This document shows positions 41,267 to 52,755 of a stretch of 64,000 nucleotides of DNA, piece by piece. Positions within the stretch are counted from its first letter, which is position 1. The number at the start of each line of letters is the position of its first letter. A program made the translations under genes and the position numbers. The notes beneath the pieces were generated by a model. The model was not told the origin of the DNA. It saw nothing but the letters and a program-made list of their open reading frames with translations, and made no database searches. This DNA is from Ottelia alismoides (lineage: Eukaryota > Streptophyta > Magnoliopsida > Alismatales > Hydrocharitaceae), in contig JAZKJV010002961.1 in assembly GCA_037367405.1 (NCBI GenBank), forward strand, positions 62,001-126,000, given 5' to 3'.

Positions 41267-43350
41267 AGTACGATTTTCGAGGATTTACTTTATGTTCGTG
41301 ATTTATTCGAGATTCGATTCTTAGTTATTGCTGGAGATTCATTCTTGAAGATTATTATTATTGTTCATATATATGATTCGTTCAAGATCAAGAAGAGTTC
41401 TAGGATTTTTTTATGAAACCCTAATTCTGCATAATTCGGCCCACGACACATCAAGCAGGGTTTGTTATGTTGCATGTTCGCATCTGCATGTTTTGAAGAT
41501 CACGTCATCGCAGAGATAGAAAGTAACATGGGTTTCTTCTGAAACCCTAATTCCTCATTATCAGACCGTTGACAATCAGATCCATCTTGAGTTGCATCTA
41601 TCCGCCCTAGTTTTATTGTGGATCCAGTCATCATGCTATATGCACAGATCCTGTAACGGGCGATATCAAGTTCTGCATCTGTGTGCGTTATGCACAAATT
41701 CAACATCATTCAACTTTCTGGAGCAGCAAAAGCCCCAATCGCAGCAAAAAACCCAATCGCAGTCAGCAACAACATTATTCTGAACCAGTTCGGGGATCGA
41801 TCTGCTCCACATGCCTCCATCTTTCTCTCTACAGCACGGCCTCAGCACGCGTGCACGACAGCACCACCGATCCACTCCAACTCACATTTCAGGCCACGAG
41901 TTGAAGAAGAAGAAGACAGTAATCTCCAGATGCTATCTAGCACTCGCGGAAAAAAAACGGAAGAAGCGGTGACGGTGATGCATCATCCTCTTGATCGTCA
42001 CCATCCTCTTGGATCTCTGTCACACCAGGCTTTGCATCTCTAGGCGACGCATATCTCTCCGAGGCGACTCCATCCTACCATGCTGGCCACCTTCAAGCAC
42101 CTCCTAGCCGCATCTCCAGTAGGCGGCAACGCCTCTCTGTGGTCTTGCGGCGGTGGCAAGCATCTTCCAGGCTACCTCTAGTGCGGCACATTGCCAATAC
42201 TCCAACAAATCTCAGGAGGAGGTGCCAACAAATCTTGAGCGACTGCGGAATATCCATCGAGGCGAATTGGATTTGGGTTCCCACGAGGGGAACCTTAAAT
42301 AGCAGCTTGTCCTTGCATTTTTATTTTCACTGAAAATTTTGTAAAGGCTCAGGTGGGCCGAAATATAAAAAAAGGGAGAGAGAATGAGAGGGCCCAACAA
42401 ACAAACAAAAATGGGCCCAAGTTTATTTTAGCCCAACTGTGGGTTGTTTACAAAAAAACCGTACGCGGGAAAAAAAGGAGAGTCGACTACAAAAAAAGAA
42501 AATAGCCAGAAAAAAAAAGAAAGAAAGAACCAAGAAAAGTCAAAAAAATAATATTGAGATCGGGTTATGTGATTCATTGATTTTCTCCCATATTCAGGTC
42601 TTCTCCCAACTTGGTCGATGTCTTCTATCCCGACCAGTATGGGAGAAAGGGGGAGTATTGTGTAGAGTTATATGGCTCATATTTAGATCCTCCAGTCCAG
42701 ATTTCAGGCCAGTTGCCGGACTCTACAGTTCAGATTTAGACTCTACATGTTCATATTGTTTCATAGTCTTCAGTTCGATTGTCGATGTGCAATAATTAGT
42801 TGTGAGGTCTCCATCTTTGATTTGACCGGCTCAGGGTTTTCATGTGATCCATAGGGACTCCAGAGTAGAGATCTCATTCTCTATACCATTGTGGGCTAGG
42901 GTTTTCATATGGTTTCATAGGGACTCCAGAGCAGAGATCCCATTCTCCGAAGGGAGAGAACCAGTTCTCCGACGAGGAGACTTTAAGACTCCATTCTCCA
43001 ACGACCATGGACTCCGACGAGGATGTTTCCACGGCTTTTTCTAGTTCGGTCCTTCAGAGAGATGGAGCAGGTGCAGGTCAAAATTCTCCAGGCGGAGACT
43101 AATTGCAGTTCCAGTGACTCTGACAGACGTAGTACAAAGCACATGTTCTCCGACGAATAGACCCGGTTCAACTCATACTACAACCCTTCTTTAGTCCTCT
43201 TCACCAGCACGACATGAGAAGCAACGTCGTCGACAGCAACCAACAGTAGAGTATGCGTTGAGTTGATATTATCTGTAGTGCCGTATATTGTGAGTTTGAG
43301 ATTTCTTTCTATTTGTCCAAGATGAGCATTGCTTGCTCCAGCTTGAGGAG

Positions 43351-43652
43351 TGTTGGAGTATATGCGTCATGTGTAGATGGGTAAATTGGATCCCTCCAGG
43401 ATCTAATTATCACATCCAGTGGTTTAGTCTCACATCTACTAGTTGTGGGACTTGGAGACTCAGTGGGTGCTATATAAGAAGCCCCACACCCATTGTATCA
43501 TATGAGAAAGCTCAATACAACATCATCCCTTTGAGGCGTTCTCCCATGATTTCATCCCGCTCGCGGAGTAGGATTCCACGTAAAAATCCCGGTGTTCTTC
43601 ATGTCTATTCTATTTCTCTGATATTACGCTTTCGTAGTCTTGATTTCTAACA
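43351..43652 (+). repeat. 3' LTR of element H
   Basis: 302 bp; TGTTGGAGTATATGCG...TTTCTAACA, followed by GTTTT. It diverges from the 5' LTR at roughly one base in ten, so it is not a recent insertion. Confidence 0.88.
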
Positions 43653-43856
43653 GTTTTACCTAAGAAGTATCATGATTTTATATGTCAAGCTGGTATGTGA
43701 TTTAAATATATGAGGTACATGTGTTCCTCTTCCGGAGGCTCTCCCATTGGTTTCTCAAGAAAAAAAGATCGATATCTATTCGCCAATTATGTGTGACAAT
43801 TCTATATAAACTTAATGTTATCTTTTGTTGTTTTCTCATTCAGTTTGGACTCTTTT

Positions 43857-44082
43857 CTTTTTCTGCAACACAATGCCACTTATCACAAGGCCCAGCAGGA
43901 AATTGATCGATCATATTGAAACATGTCCAAAGACACTGGATCAGCCGGGGACTAAACGGTACACCGTTATTGTGGAAACGACCCTCCATATTACTCCAAT
44001 CCTTAAGTCATATATAGAGAGACCAAAGCCTCAACAACGTCCAAATGTCGACGAAATCTCGTCTAAATCTGCATCGGTATAA
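43857..44082 (+). other. Open frame of unknown origin in the KING1 intron
   Basis: An uninterrupted frame of about 70 codons reading RPSRKLIDHIETCPKTLDQP, then RYTVIVETTLHI, ending SSKSASV and a stop. Composition looks coding-like compared with the flanks. It cannot be a KING1 exon, because exons 33018-33181 and 44321-44618 join directly. It could be a captured fragment of another gene, or chance. Confidence 0.3.
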
Positions 44083-44184
44083 TTCGAATATATTCCAGGA
44101 TGGTCCAGATCATGATTATGTGCCTTGTTAACATTTAATCACGTATTTGGTAGATAATTGGTAGACCTGCTTGAGCTTCCCAGC

Positions 44185-44208
44185 GGGGGGTGGGGGGGTG
44201 GGGGGGGA
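44185..44208 (+). other. G-rich tract near the KING1 last-exon acceptor
   Basis: Three runs of 6, 7 and 8 G separated by single T, 113 bp upstream of the last exon. Split further, the runs could supply four GGG tracts, so a G-quadruplex in the intron RNA is possible. Confidence 0.6.
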
Positions 44209-44320
44209 CATAGCGCGGATATCCTGTATACTTTCAGTTTTTGAACTAGCGAGTAACTTTTTTTTTAAATGACATTATTTTCTAATTGATTTCTGATATT
44301 ATATGATGCATACTTTGCAG

Positions 44321-44618
44321 ATCAATCACGGCTATGAACTTCCTCACTGCAGTGAGAAAACACATAGAGGAGCAACAAGGGCCATCGCCGCTGTTGCGTG
44401 GAGTGATAACATGCAAACGAAATGACCAGTTCAAGGATGTCATCTTAAAGCTCGACTCCCATAAGATACATCGGATATATGTTGTCAATGACGACGGAGA
44501 TGTGGAAGGAGTTATCACACTGAGAGACATAATCTCCAAATTGGTTCATGAGCCACCAGGCTATTTCGGAGATTTCTTCGATGGAGTCGTCCCGCTGCCA
44601 GGAAACAGCAGAGTCTGA
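44321..44618 (+). CDS. KING1: KING1-type SnRK1 gamma subunit, last exon (fourth CBS motif, stop)
   Basis: Starts after ACTTTGCAG and completes the Arg codon begun at 33181. It encodes SITAMNFLTAVRKHIEEQQG, then VITCKRNDQFKDVILKLDSH, KIHRIYVVNDDGDVEGVITL, RDIISKLVHEP and the conserved end GYFGDFFDGVVPLPGNSRV before TGA at 44616-44618. This is the fourth CBS repeat plus the family's C-terminal tail, and it is undamaged. Together with 33018-33181 it forms the C-terminal Bateman domain. AMPK-gamma homologues bind nucleotides here; plant ones regulate SnRK1. Neighbouring gene 47271-47393 converges on it. Confidence 0.92.
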
Positions 44619-45000
44619 AAGTTAACTGCTTTCGTAACATTCCCAACCCTCACATCTATTCTTTAACCTGTGTTTCTACACGCTGCCATTTTCTTTCAGT
44701 CGGTATGATGCGTATTTGCATGTCGGTTTATGTTCTGCTGCTTGCTCAGATTTACGTCAGTAGGATGCTTTTGGTGAAATCTGCTCTGTGGATGCTATGA
44801 AGAGTAACTTTGTATCCCCAAAATGTTCTCAGAAGCTCTGTTCTGATGGATTTTCTGCTCAACCTCTGCCATTTCCGATGAATCGCACCTCTTGTATATG
44901 TTTACAGAGGGGCGCAGCCCCTAGGCAGGTTGAGATTTGGTCGCCAGACGGTGCTAAATAATGATTCATTTTTGCTAGTGGTAGATTGGATTTGGAAAGG
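44619..45000 (+). other. Probable KING1 3' untranslated region
   Basis: Non-coding sequence directly after the stop. AATAAT at about 44957 could serve as a poly(A) signal but no single site is convincing. 45000-45690 shows nothing recognisable. Confidence 0.45.
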
Positions 45001-45691
45001 CATGTACATGACATTCTCTTGTTTAGTAATTGTAGTTTCCTCGTGCATCTATCTATGCTCTGCTTGTTTAGTGTACTTGCTTCGGTTTTCGAGCTGATTC
45101 ATGATATCTACATATGATGTTTCTTGCCATGATGGAAGTAGTAGGAACACTTATCAGACATTTGATATTTTACGCAAATATCTTTGATTTCTCTGCATGT
45201 ACATGGAGACACCTATGAAGTTGTGCATTCTTTGCATGTACATGGAGACAACGATGAAGTTTCGCTTCTTTTACGGTGTCGAGGGAATAATAACGATGTT
45301 TATAAGGTCAAGAAAGTAATTTAGAAAGACTCTAGGAATTGTGGGGGTAAAAATCCCTTATTTGTTTGTTTGGTTTAGCTTGTTTCCATAAAAAGGAATG
45401 GCCTGACTAAGTAGGATAGGATAGTCGAGCTAGAACAAAAACATGAAGGAAACTTCACATGAGGTAGGGTCTTTCCTGAGTTAAAGCCAACGTCAATTTG
45501 AACATTCGAACATTCACTTGTATTTCTACGTGTTTAGCCATTGATTCAACGATTATGTATTAATGAAGATAGATTATACAAAATACTATTATATTTGGCG
45601 AAAATAGGTCATTTTTATAAGGCAATCTAATTATCATTTATTTACAATGTGCCATATACAAGTTATAAAATTTTCACCAAATTTATTAAGC

Positions 45692-46004
45692 TAGCGAGGA
45701 ATGATGCAATCAGAAGGAAAGTTGGTGTAGCTCCGATCGAGGATAAGTTGCAAGAAAACCGCTTAAGTTAGTTTGGTCATTTGCAAAGGAGTGGTGATAT
45801 ACCAGTTAGGAGATGCGAGTGTTGGGATGTGAAACCAGCTAAGAGAGGGCGAGGATGGCTCAAGAAGTGTTAGAATGAAACTATCCGATGAAATTTTAGT
45901 TTTTCGGATCTTAGCCCGATAATGACCCAAGATAGATCTGAATGTAGAGGGAGAATCCATGTAGCCGACCGTACTTAATGTGGAAAAAAACTTTGTTGTT
46001 TATT
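45692..46004 (+). mobile_element. RTE LINE 3' fragment
   Basis: 5'-truncated copy matching 62790-63100: RNDAIRRKVGVAPIEDK, GHLQRSGD, RRCECWDVKPAKRGRG and the end ATCCATGTAGCCGACCGTAC, GTGGAAAAAAACTTTGTTG. It contains stops. It lies between KING1 and the convergent gene. Confidence 0.85.
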
Positions 46005-47270
46005 AAACTGGCGATTAGCGTGCGTGCGCATAGACGCACGCAAGCAATCCTTCTAAGATTGAAGAAATTAAGAAAATAGCTCAATTAATGAATATGCTTA
46101 CATTTTAATCAATGAAATTGTTCCAAAAATCAGATTGATTCAACTATGTACAACTGTTTATTATTAAGAGATCGCGTGTGCAATAATATAACTACTGTTG
46201 TATAGTAGTGGAATCAAAAGATAAAATCGTTAGACAGAAAACGGTTGTACAGCCTTGTTATCTCAATATCTTTCTATTGGTCCAGGCCGTGAGATTAATC
46301 ATACATTCTTTGCATTGTAACGAAGATGTAAGACGCTAAACTGTAGTCTGTCTGGATGAGTGACAAAGGGACAAAGGGTGATTCAAGTTTATCCCCCCCT
46401 GTTCTTGTTCTGTTGATTTAGGATATAAAAAAATAAATACTGAAAAAGATAAAATAGATGATGTAATTATGGTGTGATTATATTATCTCAAGATAGCTTA
46501 TTCCAAAATAAAATCTCATTATCCCAGATTTGTCATGCAACCTTTACGCTCACTGAAGTTTAGTAATGTTATTGTTGTTTCACAAATGAGTATTCTAATT
46601 TGAAGTCGAGGCAAATAGGGTGCCTTTCTAATAGTTTCCCCTGAACTTTATATAACGAAGCGAAAATGAAAACGAGATAAGTATTAGATTGCACCTAGCA
46701 ACACATTAAGTTAAATGACGAATTAACTATACACGATTAAATTTTGATTTCTTTGTTTTTGACATGCTTTAACACGAGAGAACTGTGGGCGAAGTATCTG
46801 AACCAAGATAACACTTGAATACTCTACAGGCCTTAACACAACAACAATAATGATCGATCTGAATAAAACACAACTCTTGTTGGTCCTCTCTTTTAAAAAA
46901 CAGTGCAGTCTCAGTGTCATATGAAATGATAATCACGGATTGTGTATCTTTCGTTTGATGTCTGTCTTGAACTTACTCATAAACCTATGAGAGTAAATAA
47001 CAGATAAGGACCCACAGGTATCATCACTGTGTTTCCTGCAAAAAAATGGAAAATGCGGATATACTTCTCTGTTTTATGGTGCAATCAGATTCCACATTGT
47101 GAGAGGGGGGTCCATAATACTCCGAGAGAAAGTTACCTCTACTTCCTGATTAAACATTTCATTATGATAAAGCAACAGCATCCTCGGCTCCCATTTCCTT
47201 AATAGTCAAGTCGACAAACCAAGAAGGCATTATCAACACCTGCGCAACAATTACAATCATGGCACTGAAA
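46005..47270. other. Intergenic stretch
   Basis: AT-rich, no coding signal. A short inverted repeat GCGTGCGT/ACGCACGC lies near 46018-46041. The 3' untranslated region of the minus-strand gene at 47271 probably occupies the last 100-200 bp. Confidence 0.5.
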
Positions 47271-47393
47271 TTACTCGTCGTCCTTGTACGGGTACTCCTC
47301 CGGAACCTGCTTCAGAAGTTTTAGTCGCAGCTCATAGGCATCATCGCCACGCAACATATCTCGGGCCCAAGTGACCTCTGTTTTCATCGACAC
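47271..47393 (-). CDS. Last exon of an unidentified minus-strand gene
   Basis: Minus-strand exon preceded by an acceptor (CTTACACGTTACCGATTCAG) and beginning in phase 0. It encodes 40 residues, VSMKTEVTWARDMLRGDDAY then ELRLKLLKQVPEEYPYKDDE, and stops at TAA. Charged, soluble, without a motif I can name; I do not recognise the family. Composition and the splice site support a genuine exon. Upstream exons should lie beyond 47.4 kb, but none was recognised. The gene converges on KING1. Confidence 0.55.
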   Translation of the reverse strand: MSMKTEVTWARDMLRGDDAYELRLKLLKQVPEEYPYKDDE

Positions 47394-50300
47394 CTGAATC
47401 GGTAACGTGTAAGAAATGAGCACATCAAAAAGTAAGCAGAGCCATTTTTGTAGCCAAAACAAAGGAATGTATCTTTTTAAGCATTACATGCATTTTTTTG
47501 AAAAGCAACATACGAACGCATTTGTTATCGTCATGGCAACAGGGGTTTTTTAGAGAGAATGTTGTTAATAGAAGAGGGAAACACCCAATGCTAATGCCCG
47601 ATTACAATTTTTAAATTTAGAAAGTATAAGATAATAAGATGTCCATTCATTGCATATTAGTGACAAAGCAAGCAGATAGCATACTGATTTGAGTTTTAAT
47701 TTTAGTTGCAAGTTTGAGGGTATTCATTTTGATGTGTAAAAATTGACAATAAAATACGTGTGATCGTTGAGAATTATATGAGGCGTCCATACAGTACATA
47801 TTAGATGGATCTTCTACGTACGAAAGCGAAAGTTTGGCATTACCTCCTGAAGCATGTTCATCACGTTCAATTGATTATAAAGTGATATGAATCAAGTTGG
47901 CTTTTTTCATGATTTTCCCATACAAATTGCTAGGTCAATAATTTAAAAAAGAGTAACTAGGAAATTTTAAGAAAATAAATGAGGTGTGTCACTTGACAAT
48001 TGTCACCATCTCGAGCATTTGAAATCCAAAGTTCTGAAGTATAAGCGGGGAAGACCCCATATAACAAGGATTTGCCACGAATAAGCTTATCGTGCAATGA
48101 TCCCACCATTTATCCTTCCAAGAGGAGGAATATTGTTCTTAAAGTTGCAAAACAAATAAGGACAACCTTTTGTTCTTAAAGTTGCAAAACAAATAAGGAT
48201 AACTTTACGCCTCAAGTTAACATGTAAATAATCATGAGTTAACCATTTGGTTTGGGGTAGCGATTTCATGGAATCAAAGGTTTATGGGGTAGTAAAATAT
48301 ATTGGTGTTGACACCTTGTAATTAATTGGAAAATAATTAGAAAGATGATGATGGAGATAAGTTAAATGATTGAAAAATAATCGAAAGTGATGATGAAATA
48401 GAGGGGCTAAAGGAGATGGAGTAAATTCCTAGTTGACCTACCCCTGATCCTTGAATAATTTCCAAGGAGTTAAACCCTAGAGTTGATTCCTTGAATAACC
48501 CTCAATTCAAACAGACCTTAAGGAATAGCTCCAGCTTATCACACTCGCTCTTATCACTCAAATACAGATCCCACCAACCAACTGAGATTTGAAATAAATC
48601 TGTCATTCCCCATCCTTCCAACTTCCCTGGCATTCCTTATGCCCACACGAAAACAAGTTTCAAAGATGTTCACATCTAGCCAACCCCCATTAGATCACAT
48701 GTAAATCACCACCACTATACCTTTTAGAAAAACCTCACTAGAACCAGTTTAGATGTACTCGGTCGTTGGTTCGAGTATGTGCTCGTGATATCCAGATGAT
48801 AATTAACAAATGCCTAGTATTACTAAAGTTGATAACTTTGCCTGTAGTAGGTTTTGTTTTTCAGTATTTTGGTTCCAAATCTGTTGTATTAACGACATCC
48901 AGCAGAAAAATGTCAGATTTTTCAATTCAGAGTCTATTTCCCATTCAAAACTTGTTGGGTATTGTTGAATTGCCTAATGCAGCAAGAATGGGAAATTGGA
49001 AGGATTCTAGTTGCTGTAAAGTCTGCAAGGATTATCACATGGGGATGTGTGCGAACAAAGAAGCACGTCCCACTGTGTCAGCATCTAATGCAGCTCAAAT
49101 AAGGCAAGCGCCTTCACAACTGCATAAACAGATGAACAGGATAAGAAGCTAATGCACGAAAAATGAGCAGTTGATAGATACTTAAAATCATGGTACTTCT
49201 ACAGGTAAGCTCGCAGGGATAGTGAACCTGATGATGATGATGAAGCATATATCATCTTGCATAAGCCAAACCGATAGATGTGTGACGTTCTTAGGGAGTG
49301 AATGGAGAAGGATGGGGGAGATAGGGAGATAGATGGTAAAGAGTGAGAGGGAGAGAGCTAAGAGTGAGAGGAGCGGAGTTTGGTGGTGAAGGTGGGGAAA
49401 TGTCATAAGGTCAGATTGCAGTAAATGCATAGGAGGGTCTGGGCAAATAAGCAGTGTTGGACAGCCATCTTCCCAATACAGTGTCGTTTGAGAGGACACG
49501 TGCATGGGGGTGTCAAGACCGCTTGGTGTGCTTCCATGTTGAGGTGTGATCACCGACGGTAGAGTGACGAACCATAGGCCTATAAAGGTTGAAAGGTCCT
49601 GTGATGGGAGGTGAGGAGCTTGGTCAACTAGTGATTCCTGATGTGAAGGAACTTCAGAAGATCCTTGTACTCCTTACTCAAGTCAGATCACAATACTCAA
49701 ATTTAAGTACTAGACCACACCAAAACACCTATCAATCGGTGCTGGGTAAGAGGTGTCTGGACTCTTTTCGGTGGGTTAGAGGTGGAGATGATGCACTTGG
49801 TGAGGCATTGTTGGGAGAATCCTCCGGAGGGCATTTGACCCCTTCTCAAACTCTACAGTACTGATGTGGAAGTTGCAATGCAGAGATTTGTATGTGCTAG
49901 CGGAGCTGCAGTGACCTTTAGGCCCGAGTTTGAGGTGATTGGCATGTGAGCATCGGCTTTTGGTCTGAGATGGGACTTGCCTCCATCACAAAGCATCCAG
50001 CCAGATAATGGGGGTCATCTGTGCTGCAAGATCCACTCCGCCTCATGAGTCATGACCTCAAATATCAATTACAGCTTGATTTAGCCAAGCTCATAAAGAG
50101 AAATTTTGAGGAATTTCCCTAGTATTATCGAAATCATGGAAATAATTCTGAAACCCTATTTTTCAAAAGTTATTGTTTATAGTGTTTTTCAAGCAATAAA
50201 TAAAATAGAAATACATATTTATATGCTAAAATCTACATGTCGAGATATTTGCGTTTTAGAAAGTAAATATGCAACGTCGAAGATAATTTATAATGCACTA

Positions 50301-51201
50301 GAAGTTTAATAAATAAAGGATATATATATATATATACATTATAGAAGATATTGGGTACTAAATACTTCCTCTGCTATATATAATAACTAGTTAAACGGAA
50401 CCATTAGATTATCAATATTGACGAGATGGAAAAGTGAATTTTCAAGCAAAATTAGTGTTAGTTTAAGGTCATGTTCTGTGTCAAAATGTGCATTATTAAG
50501 AGTTGGGAGACTGGTGAAGGTGCACTTGACGGGCTTGATGTCAGGATCCTTGTCGTGGTTGGTTGTTGACATAGAGGCGAGGGTAGGAGGCTGAAGCTAC
50601 CAACGTCGATCCAGATGAAGGCGCTGTATTTGGCTTTATGCATGGTCGTGAAAGAGCTTCATCAAGCTCCTAGGTCCGAGGTTGTTGGTAGCCCGATAAT
50701 GGAGGTACAGTGAGGTGTTGAGGCAATGTCTAAGAGGGTGTCGAGTAATGAGGGTCACCATCATCTTGTATATTTGCTTTTTTTGTTTGCAGTGCCAAGT
50801 ACGAACCTTTTGGAGTAACTGAAAAATAAAAACTTGGAGGGAAAACTATTATATTTCTCTTATAGGCCCAGCCCATTTCTGTCATCTCCCCTTCCTTCAC
50901 CAGCACCGTGTCTTCCCTTCCCTTTGTCTTGCGACAAAACCCCAACTCAAATCCTTAGTCCACAGTCGATGACCTCCTCCATCAGCTCTATGCCTCACAC
51001 TGACCCCAACGACAGGCTAACACAGCCCACCACCTTCACCTCTACGGTGCCACCATCCACCTTCACCACTGCCTCAACCTACCACGAGCTTAACCCCTTC
51101 CACAAGGACCACCCTCGAGCACTGCAGCATCCAACAGCCCACGATTTCGTACTGTGACCTTGTTTACTTTGTTTGCGACAAGAGTCCATGTGTTAAGGGC
51201 A
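47394..51201. other. Stretch without confident genes
   Basis: AT-rich sequence with a 37-bp tandem duplication (48135-48204), a coding-like run at 48900-49152 of unknown origin (NWKDSSCCKVCKDYHMGMCA), a TA microsatellite at about 50321-50335, and a GC-richer block at 50840-51160 whose 60-100 codon frames match nothing. It may contain introns and remaining exons of the gene ending at 47271. Confidence 0.4.
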
Positions 51202-51221
51202 TTTATCATATGAAAAATATA
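51202..51221. repeat. Target-site duplication of the RTE LINE, left
   Basis: 20 bp, TTTATCATATGAAAAATATA; the right copy at 54241-54260 differs at one base. Confidence 0.92.
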
Positions 51222-52542
51222 CAACAATAATAAAGTTTTTCCCACATTAAGTAGGACGTCCATTCAGATATATCTTAGGTCATTATAGGGCTTAGATCCA
51301 AAAAACCAAGATCCCTTTGGATAGTCTCATTCCAACACTTCTTGGACCTTTCTCGCCCTCTCTTAGCTGGCTCAATATCCCAACACTCGCATCTCCTAAC
51401 CGGTGCATCGCTCGGCCTCCTATGCAAATGGTCAAACCACTTTAAGTAATTTTATCGCATCTTATCCTCGATCAGAGCTACACTTACTTTCCTTCTGATT
51501 GCATCATTCTGAATCCGATTTTTACATGTATGTCCACACATTCACCTTAGCATTTTCATTTCTGCAACTGCCATTCTCTGCACATGTCTATGGTTCACAG
51601 GCCAACGTTCAGCTCCATAGAACATAGTAGGTCTCACAACAGCTATGTCATAGGAATTTTCTTATCACATAGAATAGTAGAGGCTCCTCTCCACTTTAAC
51701 CAACCTGCATTTATTATATAAATAACATCTCCATCAATTTCTCGATCATGTTGTAAAATAGATCTCAAGTATCTAAAAGAATCTTTTTTCTGAATGTTAT
51801 CGTCACCAATCTTCACCTCGATTCATTCATCAATCTTGAAGCAGACCAATGTTGATGTCAAGATAGTCAATCTTTCCAGACTGGATCCTTACAAAAGATG
51901 AAGCCCTACCGTACATATCATTTATGAGATTAATGTATAGAACAGGTACTTGTCTCTTCTCCAAAACTCTCCACAATATCTCATGTAGGACAAAATCATA
52001 AGTCTTCTCCAAATCAATAAAAATCATATCAAGGTTCTTCCTTTTAGCACTATAAATCTCCATTGTTCTCCGGAGCAAGTGAATGGTTTCAATAGCTGAG
52101 CGACGTAGCATGAATCTGAATTGATTTCTTTTACTTTGAAAAATTGCCTCAACCTTCTTTCGATCACACGTTTCCAAATTTTCATAGTATGACTCGTCAA
52201 TTTGATACCTCTATAATCCGAACAATTTTGAATGTCTCCTTTGTTCTTGTAAAAAAGGTACCATGATGCTTCTCCTCCAATCTTCAAGCACTTTCTTGCT
52301 TCGTCAAATAACATTGAATAAATTTGTAAACCAAGTCAAACCACGCTCACCAAGACTCTTCAAACTTCTATAGAAATGTCATCATGTCCTACATCTTTTC
52401 CACGTTTCATAACATTCAAAGCCTCCTCTACTTCTTTCCTTTGTATTTGTCTATAGCTTGCACGATCCAAGTAACTTTTACTACTAGCTACATCTCCCAA
52501 AGTGATATATCTATTTCCTTCCTCAATGAAAAGCTTATGCAA
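51222..52542 (-). pseudogene. RTE reverse transcriptase region, FADD deleted
   Basis: Frames 52360-52542, 52024-52314 and 51830-52177 carry RQIQRKEVEEALNVMKRGKD, SDYRGIKLTSHTMKIWKRVI, RSAIETIHLLRRTMEIYSAK and MIFIDLEKTYDFV. The next expected segment (QGSALSPFLF through LFADDIVL) is absent, and homology resumes with the strand-end domain near 51830-51310. Without the aspartate pair no activity is possible. Confidence 0.87.
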
Positions 52543-52755
52543 ATACTGCTTCCATCTAGTTTTTTATATCCTTCTGAGTAACAAGCATGTATCCATCTTC
52601 ATCCTTAATGCATCTCAATTGATAAAGGTCTTTAATCTTTCTTTTTCTTGCTTAGACCAATCTGAATATATCCTTCTGGCCCTCCTTAGAGTCGAGATTT
52701 TTATACAAATTTTATAAGCTTTTGACCTAGCTTCACTTACAACCTTCTTTGTCTC

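Larger units (their letters stand above)
40950..43652 (+). mobile_element. Copia-type element H, complete but without pol
   Basis: 2703 bp with LTRs of 304 and 302 bp, a GTTTT duplication, a primer site, and the polypurine-like GCTTGAGGAG just before the 3' LTR. The 2.1-kb interior carries no gag, protease, integrase or RT similarity. It does share a block order with K, J and L: a GGAACCCT-type leader, a GC-rich middle with direct repeats, then a purine-rich stretch. H must rely on enzymes of another element. It lies in the KING1 intron in the same direction as the gene. Confidence 0.88.
33182..44320 (+). other. KING1 intron, 11,139 bp, filled with transposable elements
   Basis: The bases on either side restore an Arg codon (AG + A) and the sequence KDYR-SITAMNF, which corresponds to the continuous DYRSIT of KING1 proteins, so no exon is missing between. 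Starts GTTAGA, ends ACTTTGCAG. It holds two LTR fragments, an old copia element split by a hAT derivative, copia-type elements K and H, and a G-rich tract close to the acceptor. Confidence 0.88.

Noticed and set aside
43857..44082. Additional KING1 exon
   Set aside because: The flanking exons already join in frame with the conserved DYR-SIT sequence, leaving no room for it.
44181..44210. Telomere-like repeat
   Set aside because: Runs of G separated by T do not follow the plant TTTAGGG unit.
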